Source: an uncultured Eubacteriales bacterium (GTDB lineage: Bacteria; Bacillota; Clostridia; Oscillospirales; Acutalibacteraceae). From it: DNA of 64,000 nt. Where the stretch lies: contig CAKSPZ010000001.1 of assembly GCA_934486635.1 (NCBI GenBank), positions 1 through 64,000 of the forward strand, in the 5' to 3' direction. The notes under the pieces are model-generated. The model made no database searches, had not been told where the DNA came from, and saw only the letters and a program-made list of their open reading frames with translations. Shown here piece after piece: positions 39,293 to 47,981 of this stretch (the stretch's first letter is position 1; every line of letters starts with the position of its first letter). The translations under genes were made by a program, and so were the position numbers.

Positions 39293-40564
39293 CTATTTTT
39301 TAGTTATACTTGCATTTACTTGATAATTACCATAAGCCCAGCATTTATTAAAGGAAGAATTAAATTTAATTTTAACAGGAAATTCAGTTTGGCCAATGAA
39401 ATCAGACTTATCAGAGAGATCTATTTCTAAAATAACATCTGAAGGTGTAATTGACCGAAGCTGGGAATAAGGGCCAACGATTTGTACAGGTAAACTGACA
39501 ATATGAGCTTCAGCGGATTTATCAGATGCAAGATTTTTAAATAAAACATTAGTAACGTTTATTGATTTAGATTGAAATCCAGACAAGTTTATTTTTAATA
39601 CAGAAGTTGAAATATTATTAAGATTTCTACATTCTGTGGGTATCTCAAGAGGAACTTCAAATTTAGTATGTTCAGGGTTAATTTTTGAAAAATCAATAGG
39701 TTCAAGGGAAATTTTATTAATACTATTTAATATATCTTCAGGTGCAGCTATTTCTACAGTAGAAGGCAGTATTTGTACAGATAAAGAAGAAATATCAATA
39801 TCTTTTGGAACAGAAGTAAATTCTGGTGTTATATTTACAACTTTTCTAGGCAAAATTGTTATTGTTGCGTTAACTGAGGTAACGCTTAAGTTTAAATGTT
39901 TAGTATTAATCTTGTTTCCGGCACTGTCAAAAAGATTAAGTTGAAGATGATTTAAAGAAGTGGTTTTATTTAAAGTTCCGGAAATATTTCCTTCAACTGA
40001 TACAGATGCAATAGTAGATATAATAGAGTCAGGGCCTGAAATAGTTACCTTTGAGTCAGATAAAGCCACAGGAGATACAAAGTAATCAGGATTAGCAGTG
40101 TATTTTATATTAGGTGTAATTTCAAATTCCTGGCTTTTATACCTATCAACAAATACTGTAATAAATTGAGGCGAAACGGAATTAGCAAATTCATAGTCAG
40201 TAAGCATACTATTTTTTTTAGCAGATAATTCTAAAGTATATTTGCCTGGTGAATTTATCATATTTGCAGATTGTTGAGCATTAATTTGAATATCGTTTTT
40301 AGTTAATTGACCAAGTATAAGACGGTTTCCGCTAACAGAAATTTCAGCTTTAATATCTTCAGCACCAAATACCACTAAACCACTGTCCTTAGCATTTTCA
40401 GATAAAGGAACATTAATTGGGATATCTGTTATGAGTTTAGTTGTAGTTTCAGTAGAACTGGTAGAAAGAGCAATCCAACTGACAAATGCTAAGATTATAG
40501 AGAAAATTAATACAATTTTATTATTGTAAAATAATCGTCCTAAGTTTAATTTACTTATTTTCAT
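39293..40564 (-). CDS. cdaR: YbbR-domain protein, regulator of diadenylate cyclase
   Basis: Extracellular YbbR-repeat protein that modulates CdaA; 423 residues. One N-terminal membrane segment at about residues 17-34 (IVLIFSIILAFVSWIAL) is followed by three to four YbbR repeats containing VSGPD-like turns. Start overlap ATGA with cdaA (4 bp) shows translational coupling. The stop lies against the convergent terminator of coaX. Confidence 0.9.
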   Translation of the reverse strand: MKISKLNLGRLFYNNKIVLIFSIILAFVSWIALSTSSTETTTKLITDIPINVPLSENAKDSGLVVFGAEDIKAEISVSGNRLILGQLTKNDIQINAQQSANMINSPGKYTLELSAKKNSMLTDYEFANSVSPQFITVFVDRYKSQEFEITPNIKYTANPDYFVSPVALSDSKVTISGPDSIISTIASVSVEGNISGTLNKTTSLNHLQLNLFDSAGNKINTKHLNLSVTSVNATITILPRKVVNITPEFTSVPKDIDISSLSVQILPSTVEIAAPEDILNSINKISLEPIDFSKINPEHTKFEVPLEIPTECRNLNNISTSVLKINLSGFQSKSINVTNVLFKNLASDKSAEAHIVSLPVQIVGPYSQLRSITPSDVILEIDLSDKSDFIGQTEFPVKIKFNSSFNKCWAYGNYQVNASITKK

Positions 40565-41436
40565 TTTTTCTTCCTCATTATAGATTCTATAATTTGATGT
40601 TTAACTTTTGGCTCATTATAATCATTAAGAACATTTTTTTCTAATAAACTAATTAATTTTTCTTTAGTATAATCTCTGGTAAGGGTACCGTTTATAGCTA
40701 CAGAGACGTTACCGGTTTCTTCTGAAACTACAATAGCAATAGCATCAGAGATTTCACTAATTCCAATAGCTGCACGATGTCTGGTACCAATATCAGGATG
40801 AATATCTTCATTTTTGGTTAAAGGTAAAATACATCCGGCAGCATAAATATAAGAACCTCTTACAATCATAGCTCCGTCATGTAAAGGGGCTTTATTGAAA
40901 AAAATATTACCTATAATAGGAACAGAGGGGCGTGCACGAAGAATAGTTCCTGTATTGACAATATCACCTAGTTTAGTTTGTCTTTCAAAGACAATAAGAG
41001 CGCCGGTTTTCGTTTGTTGTAATAAAAAAATGGCGTCGACTACAGTGGTAATACATTTTTGCTGTAACTTATAAGATGCAATATTAAAATTGTTAGGAGA
41101 ACTTGAAGACCAATAACGACTTATTTTGCTTCTGCCAATTTGTTCAAGGGCTCTTCTAAGTTCAGGTTGAAATACAACAAGTAATGCAATTATTCCAAAT
41201 TCAAAGAATTTGTTTAGTAAATAGCTTAACATTCTAAAATTAAAGTGGTAAGAAAAAATGTAAGCAATAATTAAGATGATTATCCCTTTTACAAGCTGAC
41301 TGGCCCTGGTTTCTCTAATTAATTTTATAAAATTATAAATAATAAAGGACATAATTGAGATATCAAGAAAATCAGCAATAGTAAAAGTTTTCATCAATGT
41401 AAAAAAAGCATTTAAATTATTGGTTATAAATTCCAT
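40561..41436 (-). CDS. cdaA: Diadenylate cyclase (c-di-AMP synthase)
   Basis: Membrane enzyme that makes the second messenger c-di-AMP from two ATP; 291 residues. Three membrane helices lie at about 22-100, and the DisA_N catalytic domain has APLHDGAMIV (DGA at 187-189) and GTRHRAAIG (RHR at 219-221). The ATG at 41436 follows AGAAGGAAG; a GTG 24 bases upstream is less likely. cdaR overlaps its stop. glmM, usual third member, is not adjacent. Confidence 0.94.
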   Translation of the reverse strand: MEFITNNLNAFFTLMKTFTIADFLDISIMSFIIYNFIKLIRETRASQLVKGIIILIIAYIFSYHFNFRMLSYLLNKFFEFGIIALLVVFQPELRRALEQIGRSKISRYWSSSSPNNFNIASYKLQQKCITTVVDAIFLLQQTKTGALIVFERQTKLGDIVNTGTILRARPSVPIIGNIFFNKAPLHDGAMIVRGSYIYAAGCILPLTKNEDIHPDIGTRHRAAIGISEISDAIAIVVSEETGNVSVAINGTLTRDYTKEKLISLLEKNVLNDYNEPKVKHQIIESIMRKKK

Positions 41437-41506
41437 GATTTTCTTCCTTCTGAGAGTCACTCTCTATTTTAAAATTAATTGACTTTTAAAGTATACTAAT
41501 CCTAAA

Positions 41507-41539
41507 AATGTGTATTAATAAAATTTATTAATACACATT
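41507..41539 (-). terminator. Terminator of the cysteine desulfurase-like operon
   Basis: A 16-bp perfect inverted repeat (41507-41522 with 41524-41539) with only one base between, AT-rich. Read on the minus strand, TTTTTAGG follows. It lies 45 bp beyond the stop of the aminotransferase gene. Confidence 0.6.
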
Positions 41540-41583
41540 AATTTTACCATATTTATTTAGTTATGCAAATAATTTTTATATAT

Positions 41584-42723
41584 TTACTTTTTTATTTTTT
41601 TTATTGTATTTAATAAAATATCTATATCTTGTTTTTTAGTAAAGGCACATGGACAAACTCTTACAGCACCTCGTTCTAAAGTATTACAAAACTTATGAGC
41701 ACAAGGGGCACAATGAAGACCGGGTCTAACATAAATATCATTTTTATCAAGAATAGCGGCAACTTCTTCACTAGACATGCCTTTTACGTTAAACGATATA
41801 AGTGGAACAAAATATTGGGGGTCTGGTTTATTCATATATAGTTCTATATGGTCTAATTTAAATAAGTTTTCATATAAATAATTTATTATATTATGTTCAT
41901 GTTTTGAAATATTTTCAATTTTTTGAGATTTTAAGAAGTTTATTCCTGCACGCAGACCAGCTATACCAATTACATTCGGAGTTCCACTTTCAAATTTTTC
42001 AGGGGATATTGATGTTTGAATATATGACTGTGAATTTGTACCGGTACCGCCTTCTATAATTGTTGATAACATATCACCATGCTCTGTAATAAGTACTCCA
42101 GTACCCATTGGTCCATAAAGTCCTTTATGACCAGCAAGACATAAAAAATCTATTTTGGTCTTAGATAAGTCTATCGGAATATGTCCTGCACTTTGTGCTG
42201 CATCAACTAGCATAGGAATTCCATATTCATGTGCCATAGCACAAATGCGCGATATTGGTAAACGGATTCCCCATACATTTGATGCATGTGTGCATGCAAT
42301 AAGTTTAGTTTTAGAATTAATTGAATTTCTAAATGATTCAAGTGTTAATTCATTATTACCCGGGTATACTTTTGCTTCAGTAAATGTTATACCTTGAGTT
42401 TCAAGCGCTTTTAATGGTCGCGTGATGGCATTGTGTTCGAGACAAGAAATAACAACATGATCTCCGGGTTTTAAAAGACCTTTTATTACCATGTTTATAG
42501 CATGAGTACAATTTAATGTGAATATAACACATTCAGGACCTGGTGCGTTAAAAAATGTGGAAATATCTTTTCGACATTCATATAATTCAATCGCAGAAGC
42601 TATTGACATCTTATGACCACTTCTGCCGGGATTAGCTCCAAATTTTTTTATTGCATTGTTTATTGCTAATGATACATTTTGTGGTTTAGGATACGTTGTA
42701 GCAGCATTATCTAAATATATCAC
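41584..42723 (-). CDS. Cysteine desulfurase family protein (class V aminotransferase)
   Basis: PLP enzyme, 379 residues, resembling the EF2568-type group of cysteine desulfurase-like proteins. The PLP lysine lies in CLAGHKGLYGPMG; the substrate region has LDNAATTYPKP and VDAAQSAGHIPID. The C-terminal loop GLHCAPCAHKFCNTLE contains cysteines that can carry persulfide. It overlaps the upstream DUF3343 gene by 4 bp (ATGA). The pair may deliver sulfur or selenium from cysteine or selenocysteine; the acceptor is unknown. Confidence 0.88.
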   Translation of the reverse strand: MIYLDNAATTYPKPQNVSLAINNAIKKFGANPGRSGHKMSIASAIELYECRKDISTFFNAPGPECVIFTLNCTHAINMVIKGLLKPGDHVVISCLEHNAITRPLKALETQGITFTEAKVYPGNNELTLESFRNSINSKTKLIACTHASNVWGIRLPISRICAMAHEYGIPMLVDAAQSAGHIPIDLSKTKIDFLCLAGHKGLYGPMGTGVLITEHGDMLSTIIEGGTGTNSQSYIQTSISPEKFESGTPNVIGIAGLRAGINFLKSQKIENISKHEHNIINYLYENLFKLDHIELYMNKPDPQYFVPLISFNVKGMSSEEVAAILDKNDIYVRPGLHCAPCAHKFCNTLERGAVRVCPCAFTKKQDIDILLNTIKKIKK

Positions 42724-42950
42724 GGTGTGTCCTCCAATTCTATTTTATCAATAACTTTTATTTTAAATTTAGATAGTATATCTTCAGCTTTTGCAGGGTC
42801 ACTTGAAATCAAAATGCCGTATCCGCAACCTGATAAGATTTTGTTTTTCGGAACACGTTTGATTACTGCATTAATTCCTTGATTATTTAATATATCTTTA
42901 GATTTCATTGCATATGTTATAGAACTGAATATCAGTATGTGTTTATTCAA
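42720..42950 (-). CDS. DUF3343 protein, putative sulfur/selenium carrier
   Basis: A 76-residue protein. It has a beta-alpha-beta start HILIFSSITYAMKSKDIL, KRVPKNKILSGCGYGI with a conserved cysteine, and a C-terminal strand. DUF3343 members are proposed to carry S or Se. Translationally coupled to the cysteine desulfurase-like gene, which supports this role. The ribosome binding site is GGAGTGA before the ATG. Confidence 0.82.
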   Translation of the reverse strand: MNKHILIFSSITYAMKSKDILNNQGINAVIKRVPKNKILSGCGYGILISSDPAKAEDILSKFKIKVIDKIELEDTP

Positions 42951-43013
42951 AATAAGTCACTCCTGTTATGTTTTATGATTGTAATATTGTATGTTGCAGT
43001 AGTGTAGTTTGTG

Positions 43014-43179
43014 AAATCAACCAGAAATAATAGGGGGCAGCACCTTTTATAAATAATATCCATGTAAAATAGATATTATTTATAAAAGTTTCCCGTGAAT
43101 GATTTATATAAATCATTCACGGGAAACTAAAAAATGCGAAAAAGCATTTTTAGGTGCTGCCCCCATTGCTGGTTGATTT
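43014..43179. repeat. Cloverleaf intergenic element 3 (13-bp closing stem plus outer 11 bp, three arms)
   Basis: The closing stem pairs 43033-43045 with 43152-43164 (13 bp, perfect). Outside it a further perfect 11-bp stem pairs 43014-43024 with 43169-43179. Inside are arm 1 43046-43060 with 43072-43086 (15 bp), arm 2 43088-43106 with 43109-43127 (19 bp) and arm 3 43130-43137 with 43144-43151 (8 bp). It lies between ispF and the DUF3343 gene, both on the minus strand. It may separate these two transcripts. Confidence 0.88.
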
Positions 43180-43183
43180 TAAA

Positions 43184-43651
43184 TTAGTTTAAAATACAAA
43201 CAGCGTGAGCAGAAATACCTTCGAGCGAACCGGTAAATCCGAGATGTTCTTCAGTAGTAGCTTTAATATTAATTTGAGATATATCTATGTTACAGACATT
43301 AGCAACGTTAAGACGCATAGATGATATATAAGAAGCTAATCTAGGTTCTTGCGCAATAATAGTACAATCTATATTATTGATGGTATACCCGAGAGATTTT
43401 ATTTTTTTACAAACTTGTTCAAGTAATAATAAACTATTAGCATCTTTAAATTGAGGATTGTTATCAGGAAACAATTTTCCGATATCTCCAAGGGCACAAG
43501 CACCCAATAAGGAATCCATTATAGCATGGACTAAGACGTCAGCGTCAGAATGACCCAATAATCCAAGTTTATAGTTTATTTCACAACCACCAAGTATTAA
43601 TTTTCTATTTTCAACTAATCTATGTACATCATAGCCATGGCCAATTCTCAT
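43184..43651 (-). CDS. ispF: 2-C-methyl-D-erythritol 2,4-cyclodiphosphate synthase
   Basis: MEP-pathway enzyme, 155 residues. It forms the cyclic diphosphate with release of [12 protein letters not shown] gives two metal ligands, [14 protein letters not shown] and [10 protein letters not shown] follow, and the C terminus carries [11 protein letters not shown]. It starts 3 bp after ispD, so the two are a coupled operon. The element at 43014-43179 lies right after its stop. Confidence 0.96.
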   Translation of the reverse strand: MRIGHGYDVHRLVENRKLILGGCEINYKLGLLGHSDADVLVHAIMDSLLGACALGDIGKLFPDNNPQFKDANSLLLLEQVCKKIKSLGYTINNIDCTIIAQEPRLASYISSMRLNVANVCNIDISQINIKATTEEHLGFTGSLEGISAHAVCILN

Positions 43652-43654
43652 TAA

Positions 43655-44347
43655 TTATTTCTCCCTTACATTTAATATATTTTCAAAAATTATTATATCA
43701 TCGGGTGTAGTTAATTTAAAATTAGTGTAATTACCCTGTATTATATGAACAGGGACTCCTAAGTTTTCAATTAGTTGGCAATCATCAGTATAATTATTTT
43801 TATTATTTATTGCATTGTTAACGGCATTTATATATAAGTTTTTCTCAAATACCTGAGGTGTTTGAACTGCCCATAAAGAATTTCGATTTGGAGTATTAAC
43901 AACAAAATTATTATTATCTAAAATTTTTATAGTATCTTTACAAGGTACCCCTAATGTACTTGCTTGGTGTGCAAAAGAATCCAGTATAACTTTATTAATT
44001 TCTTCAGGGGTAATAAGGCATCTAGCGGCATCATGTATAACATAATGAGATGTGTTTTTATCGGATTTATTTATCCCGGAAAAAACGGAATCTTGACGTG
44101 AGGAACCACCTAGAGCAAAGCATTTAAATTTACTTATATTGTGTTTTTTTATAATATTATAAATGTTATCTTTGTCTAGTTCTTTGCATACCACAATAAT
44201 TTCGTTTATTAAATTTGATTCTTCAAAAGCTTTTAATGTATAAGCAATGACAGGAGTATTTAATAACTCTAAAAATATTTTATTTTTTCCCATACGGCTT
44301 GAATTACCTGCAGCTACTATTACTGCAGAAGTAAAATTATTTTTCAT
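43655..44347 (-). CDS. ispD: 2-C-methyl-D-erythritol 4-phosphate cytidylyltransferase
   Basis: MEP-pathway enzyme, 230 residues. It has VIVAAGNSSRMG at the N terminus, HDAARCLITPEE, and NRNSLWAVQTPQVF. The ATG at 44347 follows GGAGGT; the upstream open frame to 44509 is without homology. Together with ispF and with ispE 3 kb away it supplies isoprenoid precursors without the mevalonate pathway. Confidence 0.95.
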   Translation of the reverse strand: MKNNFTSAVIVAAGNSSRMGKNKIFLELLNTPVIAYTLKAFEESNLINEIIVVCKELDKDNIYNIIKKHNISKFKCFALGGSSRQDSVFSGINKSDKNTSHYVIHDAARCLITPEEINKVILDSFAHQASTLGVPCKDTIKILDNNNFVVNTPNRNSLWAVQTPQVFEKNLYINAVNNAINNKNNYTDDCQLIENLGVPVHIIQGNYTNFKLTTPDDIIIFENILNVREK

Positions 44348-44669
44348 AAAGACCTCCATAAAAATATAATTTTTATGTTTTGTATTATAATTATTAATCA
44401 AATAGATACAAGTAGTCAAGTTAATGTTAGAGAAAAACATTAAAATTAAAACACAAAAAATAATAAAAACCAATTTAATTATGTTAAAATAAAGATGTTG
44501 ATAATGCAAAATGTTGAATTTATATAATACATTTTAAAATCAAAGTTTACAGCATGATACACATACTTAAAATTAGGACAAGTATGTAAGGAATCACATT
44601 TTTTTGTTTTTTATATACTGTAAAAAATTTTAAAAGATAAATTAAAAACTTAGATTAAGAAGTTTATTT
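44348..44669. other. AT-rich divergent spacer of 322 bp
   Basis: Lies between the divergent ispD and acetyltransferase genes. The only structure seen is ACATACTT at 44561-44568 pairing with AAGTATGT at 44580-44587. No clear -35/-10 pair, leader peptide or attenuator is visible for the acetyltransferase. Confidence 0.5.
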
Positions 44670-45314
44670 ATGAAAAATGGAGTAAATCCAAATCCAAACA
44701 CAATATATCCTATTCCGGGTTATGACAAGGAAATTTATGTGAAGCCAACTATAATAAATTCTAATATTATTGTAGGAGACTTTACGTATATTGCAGATTC
44801 TGAATTTGAAAGTCATGTATCGCATCATTATGATTTTAATGGAGACAAGCTTATTATCGGAAAGTTTTGTCAGATTGCTTCCGGAGTAGAATTTATAATG
44901 AATGGAGCTAATCATCAAATGAACGCAGTATCAACATTTCCTTTTTATACGCTTGAAGGATGGAACATGGAAGCTCCCAAAGTAGAGGACTTACCTATAA
45001 AAGGGGATACCATAATAGGAAATGATGTTTGGATTGGTCAAAATGCAGTAATTCTTCCCGGTGTAAATATTGGGGATGGGGCAATTATTGGTGCAAATAG
45101 TGTTGTAGGCAGAAATGTTGATCCATATACAATTATAGCAGGAAACCCTGCAAGGAAAATTCGTAAACGCTTTGACGATGAACTTATTAATATATTATTG
45201 AATTTTAGATGGTGGGACAAGCCCATTGATGAAATTGATAGACTAATTCCAATTTTGACAAGTAGCAATTTAGAAGAAGTAAAAATGAAAATAAAAAAAC
45301 TGCTTAAGTCATAA
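44670..45314 (+). CDS. Vat-like xenobiotic acetyltransferase (CatB/XAT family)
   Basis: Acetyl-CoA-dependent O-acetyltransferase with a left-handed hexapeptide-repeat fold, 214 residues. The order matches streptogramin A acetyltransferases: KPTIINSNIIVGDFTYI, GDKLIIGKFCQIASG, FIMNGANHQM (catalytic histidine), KGDTIIGNDVWIGQNAVILPGV, AGNPARKIRKRF and FRWWD. It could give streptogramin A tolerance or act on another hydroxyl substrate; sequence alone does not decide. It is a single gene with its own terminator. The ribosome binding site is weak (AAGAAG). Confidence 0.82.
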   Translation: MKNGVNPNPNTIYPIPGYDKEIYVKPTIINSNIIVGDFTYIADSEFESHVSHHYDFNGDKLIIGKFCQIASGVEFIMNGANHQMNAVSTFPFYTLEGWNMEAPKVEDLPIKGDTIIGNDVWIGQNAVILPGVNIGDGAIIGANSVVGRNVDPYTIIAGNPARKIRKRFDDELINILLNFRWWDKPIDEIDRLIPILTSSNLEEVKMKIKKLLKS

Positions 45315-45353
45315 AATTAATCTTAATTGGCAAAAATTTAATTTCGAATAACT

Positions 45354-45396
45354 AAAACACCAATCAAGATACGCACGGTATCATAATTGGTGTTTT
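45354..45396 (+). terminator. Terminator of the acetyltransferase gene
   Basis: AAAACACCAAT at 45354-45364 pairs with 45386-45396 (11 bp). Inside, GATAC pairs with GTATC. TTTT ends the stem. Confidence 0.75.
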
Positions 45397-45400
45397 CATT

Positions 45401-45477
45401 TGGCCCGCTCGAAGGGATTTGAACCCCCGACCTCCAGAATCGGAATCTGTTGCGCTATCCAGCTACGCTACGAGCGG
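45401..45477 (-). tRNA. tRNA-Arg (anticodon CCG)
   Basis: A 77-base minus-strand tRNA. CCGCTCG pairs with CGAGCGG, the loop TTCCGAT gives CCG, the T loop is TTCAAAT, and there is a G discriminator and encoded CCA. The anticodon stem has only four clean pairs (an A-G at its top). It reads CGG codons. Confidence 0.92.
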
Positions 45478-45565
45478 ATAATAATTATAATTGTATTATA
45501 CTATAATTATATAAATTTTTTCAATATAAAAAATGTAAAGTTTATATACTTAAAAAGTGCATTGC

Positions 45566-45594
45566 TTGATATATATTAGATTGTATGATAAAAT
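45566..45594 (+). promoter_or_regulatory. Promoter of yebC
   Basis: TTGATA at 45566 and TAAAAT at 45589 with a 17-base spacer, about 42 bases before the start. Confidence 0.6.
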
Positions 45595-45635
45595 TAATAA
45601 ATAGATTTTTATAGATTTTTCAGGAGGCTTTATAT

Positions 45636-46370
45636 ATGTCTGGACATTCAAAATGGAGTAACATTAAACGTAAAAAAGAAAAAACTGATGGCGCTAGAGC
45701 TAAAATCTTTACAAAAATAGGAAGAGAATTAGCTGTAGCTGTAAAAGAGGGTGGTGGTTCAGATCCATCTGTAAATTCTAAGTTAAAAGATTGTATAGCT
45801 AAAGCAAAAGCTAATAATGTGCCTAACGATAATATAGAAAGAATTATAAAAAAAGCGGCCGGTTCTAATGACAGTGATAAATATGAAAGTAATGTATATG
45901 AAGGTTATGGCCCAAATGGAATAGCTGTTATAGTTGAAACTTTAACAGATAATAAAAATCGTACAGCTGGTGACTTGCGCCATTATTTTGATAAATTTGG
46001 TGGAAATTTAGGTACACCTGGATGTGTTTCCTTTATGTTTTCAAAAAAAGGTGTTATAGTTATCGAAAAAGATGATTTGGATGAAGATAAGGTTATGGAG
46101 GATTCACTTGAAGCAGGTGCTATAGACTTTTTAGCAGATGAAGATGCTTTTGAAATATACACAGAACCTGAAGACTTTAGTGCAATAAGAGAAACTCTCG
46201 AAAATAAAGGATATTCTTTTGTGTCAGCAGAAGTTGAAATGGTTCCTAGTACATATACATCAATCGAAGATGAAGAAAATATTGTGAAAATGCAAAAATT
46301 GCTTGATATCTTAGAGGACAATGATGATGTTCAAAATGTATGGCATAACTGGGAAATGCCTCAAGAGTAA
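45636..46370 (+). CDS. yebC: YebC/PmpR family protein
   Basis: A 244-residue member of the TACO1/YebC family, which is linked to transcription regulation and, in more recent work, to translation of difficult (proline-rich) stretches. The opening [30 protein letters not shown] and [13 protein letters not shown] are typical. CAGGAGG precedes the ATG. It ends 2 bp from the stop of convergent spoIIR. Confidence 0.95.
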   Translation: MSGHSKWSNIKRKKEKTDGARAKIFTKIGRELAVAVKEGGGSDPSVNSKLKDCIAKAKANNVPNDNIERIIKKAAGSNDSDKYESNVYEGYGPNGIAVIVETLTDNKNRTAGDLRHYFDKFGGNLGTPGCVSFMFSKKGVIVIEKDDLDEDKVMEDSLEAGAIDFLADEDAFEIYTEPEDFSAIRETLENKGYSFVSAEVEMVPSTYTSIEDEENIVKMQKLLDILEDNDDVQNVWHNWEMPQE

Positions 46371-46372
46371 CA

Positions 46373-46981
46373 TTAATTGAACCAATTTGATATACAGCTT
46401 TTTAATGAATAAAACCAATCAACTACTTTAAATTTTATTTCGTATTTTTCGCCGCTGTTGATTACGTCTTTTTCGCTATCAGTTAAGACGGAATCTTCAG
46501 CGGTATCATATTTTGCGCTACTAAGGCACATTTGAGGAAAAATAACACACCACCAATTGTGACCTTTACCACTGCCTATTAAAATTCTAAGAGCATCATA
46601 ATGACCAGCAGGAAGAGTTCTTTGCCCATATTGTCTGGTGGGAAAATACATATCGGTTAGCTCTATGTGTACAGGATAATTAAATCCTTGACGTTTTATT
46701 TCTTCCTCTGCAATTTTTTTTATGTTTTGTATGTTATTTAATGTGCAATTCTTTGCATCAATTTTATTTTTTGCACCATTTAAAAAATCACTTGATTTTT
46801 CTATAATTTTATCTCGAACTTTTATTTTTAAATCTTGGTCCGTTTCACTGTCAGAGTTTGCTAATATATGTAAACGTAAAACCTTTGTACTAATATCGTC
46901 ACATTTATTTGCAAAGCCTGTTAAGCTGAAAAGAGACGTAAATAAAACACCTATTACTAATGCTTTTTCTATAGTTTTCAA
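46373..46981 (-). CDS. spoIIR: Stage II sporulation protein R
   Basis: Secreted forespore signal that triggers SpoIIGA processing of pro-sigma-E in the mother cell; 202 residues. An N-terminal signal/anchor at about residues 6-23 is followed by VLRLHILANSDSETDQDLK, the family signature, and GHNWWCVIFPQMC. TTG 46981 with GGTG six bases upstream is preferred over the GTG at 46990. That ribosome binding site sits in the 3' arm of the hairpin at 46985-47031. In Bacillus it is under sigma-F control. Confidence 0.9.
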   Translation of the reverse strand: MKTIEKALVIGVLFTSLFSLTGFANKCDDISTKVLRLHILANSDSETDQDLKIKVRDKIIEKSSDFLNGAKNKIDAKNCTLNNIQNIKKIAEEEIKRQGFNYPVHIELTDMYFPTRQYGQRTLPAGHYDALRILIGSGKGHNWWCVIFPQMCLSSAKYDTAEDSVLTDSEKDVINSGEKYEIKFKVVDWFYSLKSCISNWFN

Positions 46982-46984
46982 TTT

Positions 46985-47031
46985 AAACACCGTCCATATT
47001 ATTTTGTTATCAGAATTATGGACAGGTGTTT
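46985..47031 (-). terminator. Hairpin between ispE and spoIIR
   Basis: AAACACC at 46985-46991 pairs with 47025-47031, and TCCATA at 46993-46998 with 47017-47022, across a small internal loop. Read on the minus strand it can end ispE, or hide the GGTG ribosome binding site of spoIIR, or both. Confidence 0.55.
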
Positions 47032-47083
47032 TTTATATTATACAAAAAATTAAAATAAAAAAAGTAATCATAATTTTATATGA

Positions 47084-47959
47084 TTACTTCTCTGAAATAT
47101 AGCATCCATGAGTTATAGGATTAACTAAGAAAACTTCTTTATAATAACTACTAAGAATATTTTTACATGTATTGGCAGACTCTTTGTTATCAAATATTCC
47201 GAATACAGCAGAACCAGTACCAGTCATACATGAATTAATAGCACCATGTTTGTTTAAAATATTTTTTATTTTATCTATCTCACTTAATGACATCACAACT
47301 TCAAATCGATTATATAAACCCTTAGCGATTTTTTCAATGTCACAATTCTTTACAGCAGACAAAATACTATTAATAGTTTTATTTTTATTGATAGGAAATT
47401 TATCAGAAGCTGTGTACGCAGCTTTGGTAGAAACAAAAGTTTCAGGTTTTACTATAATTATATGACAATCAGGCATATTAACAAGTGGAGCCAAAGTAGT
47501 ACCAATACCATCTGCAAGCATTGTTCCGCCCAACACACAAAAAGGAACATCAGCACCGATTTGCCTGCCAATGAGGGCAAGGTCACATTTTGAAAGATGG
47601 GTTGAAAATAAATGATTTAAAGCTACAAGAACAGCGGCGGCATCCGAACTACCGCCTGCTAATCCTGCACCAATAGGAATCTTTTTTTCAATATGTATGT
47701 TTATTCCTGGGTTATTTAAATTATTTTTTTCAAAAAAAGCTTGTGCTGCTAAATAAGCAGTATTTTTTTCTATAACACCAGGAAATGTATGATTACTGGA
47801 CAATTTTATACCAGAATGTACATCTTTTAACACAGTTACTTTATCAAAAAGACTAACAGTTTGCATTATCATTTCTACATTGTGGTACCCATTATCTAAT
47901 TTATTTAAAATGTTAAGGTATAAATTTATTTTTGCCGGGGCATTTATAGTGACTTTCAT
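47084..47959 (-). CDS. ispE: 4-diphosphocytidyl-2-C-methyl-D-erythritol kinase
   Basis: MEP-pathway kinase of the GHMP family, 291 residues. It opens with APAKINLYLNIL. The ATP site IPIGAGLAGGSSDAAAVL is near residue 92, and the C-terminal motif is SCMTGTGSAVFGIF. AAGGAG precedes the ATG. It lies 22 bp after trpS on the minus strand. Confidence 0.95.
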   Translation of the reverse strand: MKVTINAPAKINLYLNILNKLDNGYHNVEMIMQTVSLFDKVTVLKDVHSGIKLSSNHTFPGVIEKNTAYLAAQAFFEKNNLNNPGINIHIEKKIPIGAGLAGGSSDAAAVLVALNHLFSTHLSKCDLALIGRQIGADVPFCVLGGTMLADGIGTTLAPLVNMPDCHIIIVKPETFVSTKAAYTASDKFPINKNKTINSILSAVKNCDIEKIAKGLYNRFEVVMSLSEIDKIKNILNKHGAINSCMTGTGSAVFGIFDNKESANTCKNILSSYYKEVFLVNPITHGCYISEK

Positions 47960-47981
47960 TTTAACTCCTTAGTTAATTTAT

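Noticed and set aside
41507..41539. Operator for cdaA
   Set aside because: Position and polarity fit the terminator of the aminotransferase operon, with a T run on the minus strand.
44348..44509. N-terminal extension of IspD with a hydrophobic stretch
   Set aside because: IspD is cytosolic and starts with VIVAAGNSSRMG; GGAGGT supports ATG 44347.
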